Shown: in pieces, positions 55,468-63,158 of the stretch | Numbering within the stretch: the stretch's first letter is position 1 | How the letters are laid out: every line of letters begins with the position of its first letter | Origin: Tsukamurella asaccharolytica | GTDB taxonomy: Bacteria > Actinomycetota > Actinomycetes > Mycobacteriales > Mycobacteriaceae | Length of the DNA: 64,000 nt | Assembly (NCBI RefSeq): GCF_007858435.1 | Contig: NZ_VIGW01000001.1 | Coordinates: 596,955 to 660,954, forward strand | Reading direction: 5' to 3' | Position numbers and translations under genes: made by a program | The notes under the pieces: generated by a model | What the model was told of the DNA's origin: nothing | The model's input: only the letters and a program-made list of their open reading frames with translations | The model's database searches: none

Positions 55468-56048
55468 CCACTCGGCTACCCCCCGAATGGACAGCCGAGC
55501 CCAGTGTTGATCCTCACAGTACTCCGGCTGAACTGCGGATACACCGTCTACTCGACGTAGAGTGAACGCTTACCTCGTCCCGATCGCGCCACCTGGAGGA
55601 AGGCACATTCATCGTGGACTTGCACAGCGCCAGGACTTAGTTAGAGCCCGACTCGCCCGCCGCGTGACCGCCTTCGGCGGATTGAATCCCTCCCGGCCGG
55701 GCCGCGATGAACGAAGACTCGAGCTGTTCGACACCTACGCCACTGAGCAGCGCGGTATTGGGTTGTGCTTCGAGATGGTCTCGATCTCAGTCTCGGTGAT
55801 GCGAATCACCGTAGCGAGTCCGGAGACCTTCGTGTTTCGGGCCCGCCAGCGGTGGAGTCTGATGATGCGACGCACTTCGCCAACTCCTCTCCCGCACCGC
55901 TGATCCTCACAGGGCAACCGCCCACAGCTCGCACCCGTAAGCGGCGGTTCAGGTGATGCATCCCGGATACATCACCTCATCGCTGACAGGTGGCCGCACT
56001 GCCCAATAGCGGACAACCTGTCAGACACGTTTGATATTCAGTCGAACC
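55468..56048. other. 580-bp stretch without a supported gene
   Basis: Short frames run through both strands (for example plus 55562-55903 and minus 55735-55917), none with a ribosome site or motif. The minus frame VRRIIRLHRWRARNTKVSGLATVIRIT reads somewhat like a protein fragment and may be a gene remnant. Confidence 0.4.
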
Positions 56049-57155
56049 ATGACGAGAAGACCAACGAAGATCACTGCACGGCTCGCCGAGACCCGTCGGT
56101 TGGTATATGCCGAGAACGATGAGGACTGGGCATACGTGCACCGCCCCGGAGATCCGGACCGCCCAATCTTGCACTGCCCCGAGTCGTCCGCTGGCTGCGC
56201 CAATCAGCTGGTGGCGGTTGAGAACCGGGTCCGCGCCGACGGTGGACATCTGCGCTCGTTCCGTTTCACCAAGAACACCGCCGCGAACGACCGCTGCCAA
56301 CACGCGGTGGCAGACGCGGTACTCATCGGCGGCAGAGAGACTGCAGAGCATCGATGGCTCAAGCGGTACGTGCTGGAAGCAGCACGTGAACTGGGATATG
56401 AGGCCGAATTGGAGAGACCGTTGAAGTCCGGTCTTGTGGCTGACGTGTGGATCGACGACGCGGTATCGCGCCGGCGCGTCGAGGTGCAGCGTGTGCGCAC
56501 CGACATACCTGCTCGCACCGAGCGAGACGCCGACGTCCTGTGGTTGCTACGTGAAACCTCACGTAACAACAAGGACATGAACACATATCTGTTCACTAAC
56601 CCCTGTGTCCGAGTCAGTATTTTCGGCGCGGGTCGGCGTCCGGTTCATCCCTGGGACGACCCCGATGCGGCGTTCGAGATCCGTGTCTTCGCCACAGTCC
56701 TTCGCCGCACCGAAAACCCCAACTCTCCGCGAGACTTCTTCGAAACCGGCGAGATGCCGCTGCGTACATTCCTCCGCGAAGTGTGGTCGGGCGAGCGAAG
56801 GTGGGTCAACGACCGGACGGTCTACAAGTTCGCGAGCTGGGCTCGGGACAGCGATCTCGAGGTGCGGCGGGCGTGGGTGCAGGCTCGGCGGGAGCGCGCT
56901 GCCGCCGCCAGAGAAGCGGCGCTCGAAGCTCGCCGACAAGCTCAACGACAACTGCACGAGCAACGGGCCCGCTCCGTCGCCGAGATTCCCCGGCCGCCGC
57001 AGCCAGAACGACCAGCAGAGCCGTCCGTCTCAGTCCCGCCAGCACCTCATGGTGCGCCACCAAGAGTTCCGGTTCTGCATCGTCCCGTCGAACCGCCACC
57101 TGTCGCGCCGGTATCAGCGTGGCGTCGTCTCATCGATTGGCTACGGGGCCGGTGA
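56049..57155 (+). CDS. CoiA-like nuclease-domain protein
   Basis: The product has about 368 residues from the ATG at 56049. The central part follows the competence-protein CoiA-like pattern: CQHAVADAVLIGGRETAEHRWLKRYVLEAARELGYEAELERPLKSGLVADVWIDDAVSRRRVEVQRVRT. The H-x-x-L-K helix, the R-x-D-V strand and the E-V-Q strand form a PD-(D/E)xK site. The C-terminal third is a charged coiled coil followed by a Pro-rich tail and WRRLIDWLRGR. In this setting it is more likely an island or defence nuclease than a competence factor. Confidence 0.68.
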   Translation: MTRRPTKITARLAETRRLVYAENDEDWAYVHRPGDPDRPILHCPESSAGCANQLVAVENRVRADGGHLRSFRFTKNTAANDRCQHAVADAVLIGGRETAEHRWLKRYVLEAARELGYEAELERPLKSGLVADVWIDDAVSRRRVEVQRVRTDIPARTERDADVLWLLRETSRNNKDMNTYLFTNPCVRVSIFGAGRRPVHPWDDPDAAFEIRVFATVLRRTENPNSPRDFFETGEMPLRTFLREVWSGERRWVNDRTVYKFASWARDSDLEVRRAWVQARRERAAAAREAALEARRQAQRQLHEQRARSVAEIPRPPQPERPAEPSVSVPPAPHGAPPRVPVLHRPVEPPPVAPVSAWRRLIDWLRGR

Positions 57156-57192
57156 CCTCCGGCTGCGCTCATGCGGCGCGTGGAAACCGCGC

Positions 57193-58386
57193 CTATCGTC
57201 CACGTTCGGTGAGCCTCTGAGCCTCGGCGTCGTAGACCCAGCCGACGATGTCGCCGGACTGAATCAGGTCGATTGCCCGGTCGATCACATCGCGCGGGAC
57301 AACGAACCACTCCGCCGGGTCGTAATCGCGCCCCTTCTGATCCGTCTGGGTGAGGTTCAGCCGAACCTCGGCGAAAAGTCGGTGCAGCAGGTTCTCCAGC
57401 GCTGACGTCCGGAGGTTGTAGGTGCGGTAACTGGCGACCACTTCCACCGGGGCCATCAGGTAGGTCGGCGACTTCGCAGCGTTCTTGATGCGCTTCTCGA
57501 CCGACCCTCGCGTGAAGCCGACCTTGTGCAAGTCCTTGATGCCGGCGATCTGCGGATCGTTACTGAGGGACCGAAGGACGTAGATGTACCCGCTCACCTC
57601 GTCGTCGCTGAGAATGTCCGGCACGTCGGTGGGCACGACGATCTGGCCGTCTTCGTCGCTGAGCCTGATTGCGAGCGACTGGCGGTACATCGACGACTCC
57701 GTGCCGTTCTCGAACACGCACCGCAGTCGCTCCCGCTTGTTCTCCCGGACGGTTGACTTCTTGTACTCGGTCTCGCCGACTTCGGCGACGAACAGCATGA
57801 TGCCGTTGAGGACGAAGAACGCGCCCTCAACGATGTTGGCCATGCCGGGGTAATTCCGAAGGGTGCTGGTGCCGGCCTGGAGTTCGGCGTGCTTCTGCTT
57901 GAACAGCGGCTCGAACTGGTCGAAGTCCTGGGCCTTTTCACGCCGCGCGACGTTTCCGCCTTCATACACCTGTCGCCGCACTGGCAGGTCCGAGACGTCC
58001 AGCAGTCCGGACTCGTCGGCGAGGAGGTCGATGTCGTCGGATCCCAGGAGGTCGTCGATCGAGGCTGGGGCATCGGGCGTGTCCAACAGGCCGAACTCGT
58101 CGAGGGCTTTGAGTGCCGCGATCTTGTCGTCGTCAGCGAGGATTCCGTCGAGCCGCGCCCCTAACTTGCGTTCGGCGATCTCCCGCGTGGTCGAGCTCGG
58201 AATTCGGTTATAGGTCCGCCGGAACTCCACGACCTCGAGAAACGCACGTTCTAAACGGTCAGCGGACGTGATCTTCGCTGGCTTCTCGGGAGCGTTCAGT
58301 AGCCCTTCGACATCGGAGTCGAAGATGGCGTCGAAGCTCGAGGGGAGCGTGACATCAACTGCGTTGGTGCTGTCGTCGGCGGTCAT
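57193..58386 (-). CDS. GIY-YIG nuclease family protein
   Basis: The 397-residue protein has a C-terminal GIY-YIG domain: GYIYVLRS (266-273), then LHKVGFTRGSVEKRIKNA (287-304), with the Tyr-x-Val and Lys-Val-Gly-x-x-x-x-x-x-x-Arg core in place. The acidic N-terminal half is helical. The ATG overlaps the helicase stop (ATGA), so it is the third cistron of the methylase-helicase-nuclease operon. It is the plausible DNA-cutting component. Confidence 0.78.
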   Translation of the reverse strand: MTADDSTNAVDVTLPSSFDAIFDSDVEGLLNAPEKPAKITSADRLERAFLEVVEFRRTYNRIPSSTTREIAERKLGARLDGILADDDKIAALKALDEFGLLDTPDAPASIDDLLGSDDIDLLADESGLLDVSDLPVRRQVYEGGNVARREKAQDFDQFEPLFKQKHAELQAGTSTLRNYPGMANIVEGAFFVLNGIMLFVAEVGETEYKKSTVRENKRERLRCVFENGTESSMYRQSLAIRLSDEDGQIVVPTDVPDILSDDEVSGYIYVLRSLSNDPQIAGIKDLHKVGFTRGSVEKRIKNAAKSPTYLMAPVEVVASYRTYNLRTSALENLLHRLFAEVRLNLTQTDQKGRDYDPAEWFVVPRDVIDRAIDLIQSGDIVGWVYDAEAQRLTERGR

Positions 58387-60266
58387 GACTGCTCAGCCTG
58401 CGCTTCCCGGGCAGCGGCATCGCGTTGCTGCTTCTTGCGCTGCAGGAACAGCAGCACCTCGGCGTAGCGCTTCTCGGTCGGCTCCTCGGAACGGACGTTG
58501 GGTTTGCGGCCGCTGACCTTGACCCACTGTTGGATCTTCGGCCATGCGGCCAGCGCCTCTTCTTCAGTGATCTCGACGCGTGTCGCGGTGATGGCGTCGG
58601 AGATGATCCGGAGCACGGATGGCGTGACGGACTTGGACATCACCTCGAACGCGCGCTGGAAGGGGTTGACCGAGTCGATGAGGTTGATGTTGATGTGCTC
58701 GATGTTGACGAACTTCTCGGACATCTTGATGAACCGCTTGTCTCCGACGTCGCGAACCTCTCCGTTCTTGATCACCGAGTCCACGACGACCTGCTGACGC
58801 AGCTCCTCGACCTGGGACTCGTCCAGATCGGGGTAGCGCTCCCGGATGATCTTCGGGATCAGAACCTTGTTCGTGGTCTCGGGATCCACTGAGCCGGCCG
58901 CAGCCTTCGCGAACGTATCGTCCTGCAGGATGGTCGCCTTGAGATCGTTGAGGTCGGTCTCGACGATCTGCTTCACCCTGTCGGTCGAGGGCTCCTTGAA
59001 GCCCGAGATCGTGATGGTCCCCGGCGGCGGAGCCCCGCCCTCACCTGGCCGCTTGGTCTTGAAGGTGAAGTTCTGCGCCAGCACCTGCTCCATCAACAGA
59101 GAGGCGGTGATCGCCTTAAGCATGTTATTCACGGACACCTTCACCTCGCCCTGTGACGCGTCCGGCTCAGCGATCAGATTGGTGAACTGGGCATGGTCCT
59201 TGCCCGGAGAGTCCCGGGTGACGCGACCGATGATCTGGATGACCTCAGTGAGCGACGCGCGGTAGGCGACCGTAAGTGCGTGTTCAGCGAAGGGCCAGTC
59301 GAACCCTTCCTTAGCCATCCCGAGCGCGATGATGACGTCCACCGCGTCGCGGTCCTTCGACGCGACCGTCGTGAGGTAGTGCAGGGTGTCCGCGCGCTTC
59401 TTCTGATCGGTGTCGTCGACCAAGTCGGCCACCCGCACAATCGCCCCAGTGTCGGAACGGCGGACGCTGATGATCCCGGTGTCGGGATCGACTTCCTCGA
59501 CGTGCCCGATCGAGTCGATGATGAAGCCGACCTCCTCGATCTTGTCTTTGGTGGACTCGCCCGAGTTCACGTTCGGAATGTGGATAATCGTCTTCTTATC
59601 CAGGTCGAAGACCTCGCCGATGGCTTCTGTATATCGGCCCTGGTAGAAGTGGTGCCCGATACCGAGCGAGCGCAGGTACTGGTAGCCGTTGAGCTGGTCG
59701 TAGTAGTTGAACGTGACCGGGGTGAACTTCGCCTCGTCATCGGCCGAGAGCACCGGCACCGAGTCGCCACGGAAGTACGAGCCCGTCATCGCAACGATGT
59801 GCACATCCGAACCGTTCATCACGTCGCGCAGCAGCGCCCCGAGCCTGCTTGCCTCGGTATCGGCGGACACGTGGTGGAACTCGTCGATCGCCAGGACTGT
59901 CCCATCGAACGCGTCCGGAGAGAGCTTCTCGAACGCGAACCGCAGCGTCGCGTGGGTGCAGACCAGGACCGCGTCGGGCCCCTTCAAGAAGTCGATGAAC
60001 GCCCCGACCTTGCCCTGCGACGAGCCGGGGTCACAGAGGTTGTGCTCGGGCTTGACCTCCCAGTCGGCGAAGAAGCCGTGCGCGCTCAGTTTGGTCGACG
60101 CGAACGACGCCCCGATCGACCGCTCCGGCACGGCGACGATGACCTTCTTGCGACCCTGGTTGTAGAGCTTGTCGAGCCCCACGAACATCAACGCGCGCGA
60201 CTTGCCCGAAGCCGGCGGGGCCTTCACCAGCAGGTGCTGGGCGTCGCGCTTGGCGAAGACCCGCTC
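58383..60266 (-). CDS. DEAD/DEAH-box helicase, N-terminus missing
   Basis: Homology to superfamily 2 helicases starts abruptly at ERVFAKRDAQHLLVKAPPASGKS, where Walker A Lys is present. DEFHH (motif II), MTGS (III), GMAKEGFDWPF and QIIGRVTRDSPGKDH (motifs V and VI) follow, then a C-terminal domain of about 250 residues. The frame stays open to 60380, but that stretch translates to low-complexity Arg/Pro sequence. In relatives I would expect some 100-150 more residues before Walker A. The truncation coincides with an inverted scrap of the upstream methylase gene. Confidence 0.75.
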   Translation of the reverse strand, partial: ERVFAKRDAQHLLVKAPPASGKSRALMFVGLDKLYNQGRKKVIVAVPERSIGASFASTKLSAHGFFADWEVKPEHNLCDPGSSQGKVGAFIDFLKGPDAVLVCTHATLRFAFEKLSPDAFDGTVLAIDEFHHVSADTEASRLGALLRDVMNGSDVHIVAMTGSYFRGDSVPVLSADDEAKFTPVTFNYYDQLNGYQYLRSLGIGHHFYQGRYTEAIGEVFDLDKKTIIHIPNVNSGESTKDKIEEVGFIIDSIGHVEEVDPDTGIISVRRSDTGAIVRVADLVDDTDQKKRADTLHYLTTVASKDRDAVDVIIALGMAKEGFDWPFAEHALTVAYRASLTEVIQIIGRVTRDSPGKDHAQFTNLIAEPDASQGEVKVSVNNMLKAITASLLMEQVLAQNFTFKTKRPGEGGAPPPGTITISGFKEPSTDRVKQIVETDLNDLKATILQDDTFAKAAAGSVDPETTNKVLIPKIIRERYPDLDESQVEELRQQVVVDSVIKNGEVRDVGDKRFIKMSEKFVNIEHININLIDSVNPFQRAFEVMSKSVTPSVLRIISDAITATRVEITEEEALAAWPKIQQWVKVSGRKPNVRSEEPTEKRYAEVLLFLQRKKQQRDAAAREAQAEQS

Positions 60267-62490
60267 ACTGCGAGCAGACGCTCGCCGAGCTGTACGACCC
60301 GGATCTGATGCCGGATGACCTGCGTCGGGCGCACGCCGAGGTGCCAGCCAATATCTGGGTCGGTACCTTCGAGCTTGCAAGTCTCATAGCGGCCGTGCGC
60401 TCGAACCGCTCACGAAGCCCCTCATATTCTGACGCGGATTCGAGCTCATCGAGCGGCACCCAGATGCAGTATCGGTCAGTACCTCTGATGAACTCTTCTG
60501 ATCCGAGCAATCGTCTGATGTATCGCGCGACTCCAGGTGAATCCGATATGAGACGGTCGCACTCATCCGCTCCCATCGTGAGATTTCCGCCGTCCGTAAG
60601 TTTCGAACCGTAGACCATAGGTGGGAGTTGAGGACTAAGCGGCTTCGACCGGGCTGTCACGAATATGTTGTCACCGTCTGCAAGATAGCCATTGATATTG
60701 TTTGCGGCTATCCGGAGGTCGTTCGAATAGAGATACTTTGGCTCACCTACGATTGCCCTAAGTGAGATGACCGCAACGGTGACGTCGGCGTTTGCCTTGG
60801 CGTTGTTGTCCCATTGGAAACCTGTGTTGGCAAACCCAATCTCTACGCCCATGTCGAATATTGTTGGAAACATCAAGTTGACATGCTCGCCTTGCGCAAC
60901 AGTTTTTGTTGTCACAAATGCAAGCTCGGCCTGCGAGTTCGCTAGGTAGGCGGCTCCCTTAATAAACCACAGTGCTATGTAGTTCAGCTTTTTCGAATAT
61001 TCCCTTCCGCCGAGCGCGTATGGAAAGTCGCCCTTTTGGTCCGCCGACTGCATGCTTGAACCTGCATACGGCGGATTGCCAATCAGATAAATCTCTCCGG
61101 CGTCATTGGGGCACACAGTGTTCCAGTCAACGCGGGCAGCGTTTCCTTTATAAATCTTGCCGGTTTCATTGAGCGGGATCAGCGGAATCGAGAGGTTGAA
61201 TTTCTCTTTGAACTCAGTGTTCATCTGGTGCTTGGCGATCCAGAGGGACAAAATCGCGACCTCCGTCGCGAAGTCCGCGAGCTCGATGCCGTAGAAGTTC
61301 TCGATGCTGATCTTCGACTCGGCGAAGAGCACTTGGTGCTTGGCATCCAATTCAGCAAGCCGCTCAAGAACCGCGTGCTCGAGCTTGCGCAGTTCCTTGT
61401 AGGCGATGACGAGGAAATTACCCGAGCCGCAAGCTGGGTCGAAGACCTTGATCGCGCTGATCCGCTCCAGGAGCGCCTCGAGCTTGCGCACCGAATCGAA
61501 ACCCGAATCGAGCTGCTCGCGGAGGCCGTCAAGAAAGAGCGGCTCGATCGTCTTGAGAATGTTCGGGACCGAGGTGTAATGCTGCCCGAGGTTACTGCGC
61601 TCATGCGGGTTCACGACCGCTTGGAACATCGAGCCGAAGATGTCGGGGTTGATCTCGCTCCAGTTGAGGTTACCCACGTCGATCAGCAGTCGCCGGGCAG
61701 TCTTGGTGAACGTCGGCACCACCTGCGCCCCATCCATGGTGAAGAGCCGACCGTTGACGTACGGGAACGCTGCCAAGTACGTGGGCTTCTCGCATGCGTC
61801 CTCGGTATCCAAGGCGCTAAACAGCGCGGCCAGGAACTCGCTTACGCCCGATCCGTCGGGCTGCGTGTGCGAGCTGACCGCGATGGTGAATTGGCCGTCG
61901 GCAAAGATCCCTGTGTCCTCGGCGAAGAAGCAGAACAGCAGTCGGGCGAAGAACACGTTCAAGCCGTGACGGCTTTGAGCTGCGTCGATCAACCCGGGGT
62001 TGGCCGCGAGCAGCTCGTCGAACAGCTTGCCCATGCGTTCGGCGGCCTTGACGTCCGCGTGGGCCTCTGCGACGTACTGTGCCTTCTCCATCCCGGCCCA
62101 CGGCAGGAAGAAGGTGAAGTGCTGATCGATCTCTCGTATTGGAATCATCAGGTTCTCACCGGTTTTCGTATCGACGGCGAGGAGCTCGGTGTAGTCGGTG
62201 ACCACCACGAATCGTGTGCGGTACCGGACGACCGACGGCGAGGTCTTCAGCTCGTCGATGACGGCGAGCGGGACGCCGGTCGTCTCCTTGAAGTAGACGA
62301 CGTTCTTCTGGGCGACTTCGGTGGTCTTGTCGTCGGCGACATTGAGCGAGCCGTTCCGCAGGCGCGTGACATTGCCCCGCGGCTTCCCGTAGGCGAGCAG
62401 CAGGTCAAAGATAAGTTCGCGGTCGTACGACTCGCGCCCACCGAGAGGAGCGACTCGCTCCTCGACAGCCTTCAGATTGAGTCTCACCAC
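60265..62490 (-). CDS. Class I N6-adenine DNA methylase (MmeI-like), C-terminus truncated
   Basis: The frame has 741 codons. It contains the N-terminal spacer domain, a helical linker (RHGLNVFFARLLFCFFAEDTGIF), the SAM motif FDPACGSGNFL (350-360), the catalytic IGNPPYAG (471-477), and a target-recognition region up to about LGSEEFIRGTDRYC (662-675). No separate N-terminal nuclease motif is evident. Intact relatives are usually about 900 residues; here homology fades after about residue 715 and the last 25 residues are low-complexity read-through. It heads a three-gene operon with the helicase and the GIY-YIG protein. Confidence 0.75.
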   Translation of the reverse strand: MVRLNLKAVEERVAPLGGRESYDRELIFDLLLAYGKPRGNVTRLRNGSLNVADDKTTEVAQKNVVYFKETTGVPLAVIDELKTSPSVVRYRTRFVVVTDYTELLAVDTKTGENLMIPIREIDQHFTFFLPWAGMEKAQYVAEAHADVKAAERMGKLFDELLAANPGLIDAAQSRHGLNVFFARLLFCFFAEDTGIFADGQFTIAVSSHTQPDGSGVSEFLAALFSALDTEDACEKPTYLAAFPYVNGRLFTMDGAQVVPTFTKTARRLLIDVGNLNWSEINPDIFGSMFQAVVNPHERSNLGQHYTSVPNILKTIEPLFLDGLREQLDSGFDSVRKLEALLERISAIKVFDPACGSGNFLVIAYKELRKLEHAVLERLAELDAKHQVLFAESKISIENFYGIELADFATEVAILSLWIAKHQMNTEFKEKFNLSIPLIPLNETGKIYKGNAARVDWNTVCPNDAGEIYLIGNPPYAGSSMQSADQKGDFPYALGGREYSKKLNYIALWFIKGAAYLANSQAELAFVTTKTVAQGEHVNLMFPTIFDMGVEIGFANTGFQWDNNAKANADVTVAVISLRAIVGEPKYLYSNDLRIAANNINGYLADGDNIFVTARSKPLSPQLPPMVYGSKLTDGGNLTMGADECDRLISDSPGVARYIRRLLGSEEFIRGTDRYCIWVPLDELESASEYEGLRERFERTAAMRLASSKVPTQILAGTSACARRRSSGIRSGSYSSASVCSQ
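60269..60340 (+). other. Inverted fragment of the methylase 3' end
   Basis: The plus strand here encodes EQTLAELYDPDLMPDDLRRAHAE, which reads as the usual C-terminal segment of MmeI-like methylases. The methylase itself runs on the minus strand and lacks this segment. The piece is about 70 bp and sits exactly between the broken 3' end of the methylase and the broken 5' end of the helicase. Confidence 0.55.
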
Positions 62491-62792
62491 GACAGACCTC
62501 CTTCACGAACGTGAACCTCTCACGCCGGCCAGTGCTACTCCGGGTCGGCTGCCGGTGTGAATCCTACGAGGCCGCAAGTTTGCTCCGGACGTAGTCCGAC
62601 GAAGGCGTGAAGATCGGTGTCATGCTTCCGAGCCGACTCCAGATGGACCGCAATCCCCCGACTCAATCTACGCAGGCAATCGGCGCACACCGATTGAGCC
62701 CCTGTGCGCGCAAGGGTCGCCACAGCGGCCACCACTCGTCACAACAGCGACCGATCCGGCGGGCGGCGACAACAACCGGGTCCGAAAATGAG
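62491..62792. other. Gap of about 300 bp before the tRNA terminator, no gene seen
   Basis: This is the upstream region of the methylase operon and probably its promoter. No open frame with a ribosome site is supported. Confidence 0.5.
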
Positions 62793-62834
62793 AAAACCCG
62801 AGGTCACAGACTCTTTCGAGTTCGTGACCTCGGG
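62793..62834 (-). terminator. Intrinsic terminator of tRNA-Leu
   Basis: CCCGAGGTCAC pairs with GTGACCTCGGG (11 bp; 62797-62807 with 62824-62834), followed on the minus strand by TTTTCT. It lies 28 bp after the tRNA 3' end. Confidence 0.85.
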
Positions 62835-62868
62835 TAGAGCAGTTCGTGGAACTGCTCGTTGTGGGCGA
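62797..62868. repeat. Right island boundary (attR-like)
   Basis: This copy is colinear with 44416-44490: hairpin, then the dyad AGCAGTTC-GTG-GAACTGCT (62838-62856), then GCTCGTTGTG running into the 3' end of tRNA-Leu. Exact matches with the left copy are a 14-mer at 62817-62830 and a 15-mer at 62849-62863. The 8-bp arms of the dyad with a 3-base centre resemble a recombinase core site. Confidence 0.7.
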
Positions 62869-62944
62869 AGGGGGACTTGAACCCCCACGTCCCGAAGGAC
62901 ACTGGCACCTGAAGCCAGCGCGTCTGCCATTCCGCCACTCGCCC
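62862..62944 (-). tRNA. tRNA-Leu (anticodon CAG)
   Basis: The tRNA is 83 bases without an encoded CCA. The 5' GGGCGAG pairs with 3' TTCGCCC (one G-T wobble) as acceptor stem, with discriminator A. The anticodon arm CTGGC-TTCAGGT-GCCAG gives CAG. A long variable arm (GTGTCCTTCGGGACG) marks it as class II leucine. GGGGGTTCAAGTCCCCC is the T arm. TAATCT about 13 bases upstream may be the -10 box. It is the apparent integration target of the island. Confidence 0.95.
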
Positions 62945-63158
62945 GAGCGACCGGAGAAGATTAACACGAGACGACGCGGGCCGCGAAATCGTCTCGCGAC
63001 CTGGGGCTCCTCCCTTGCCGGGCCCTGGTCGTTCGTGCTACCAAAGGTACAGTTGGGACCAATGGGGTTACGCTGGCTTCGCTGAGCCCCGATTGGCGGC
63101 TATCATCATTGGTCAGAACATGCATCACGACACGCTGAGGAAGGGGGAAGTCAGTTCT
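62945..63158. promoter_or_regulatory. Divergent promoter region of tRNA-Leu and fhaA
   Basis: The 214-bp gap between divergently transcribed genes has no open frame of note. GAGGAAGGGGGAAG near 63137-63150 is the fhaA ribosome site region. Confidence 0.5.

Noticed and set aside
59193-62514. Plus-strand open frames of 371 and 428 codons antisense to the helicase and methylase
   Set aside because: They mirror conserved coding sequence on the minus strand and have no ribosome site or domain. Only the short 60269-60340 piece looks like true coding homology.
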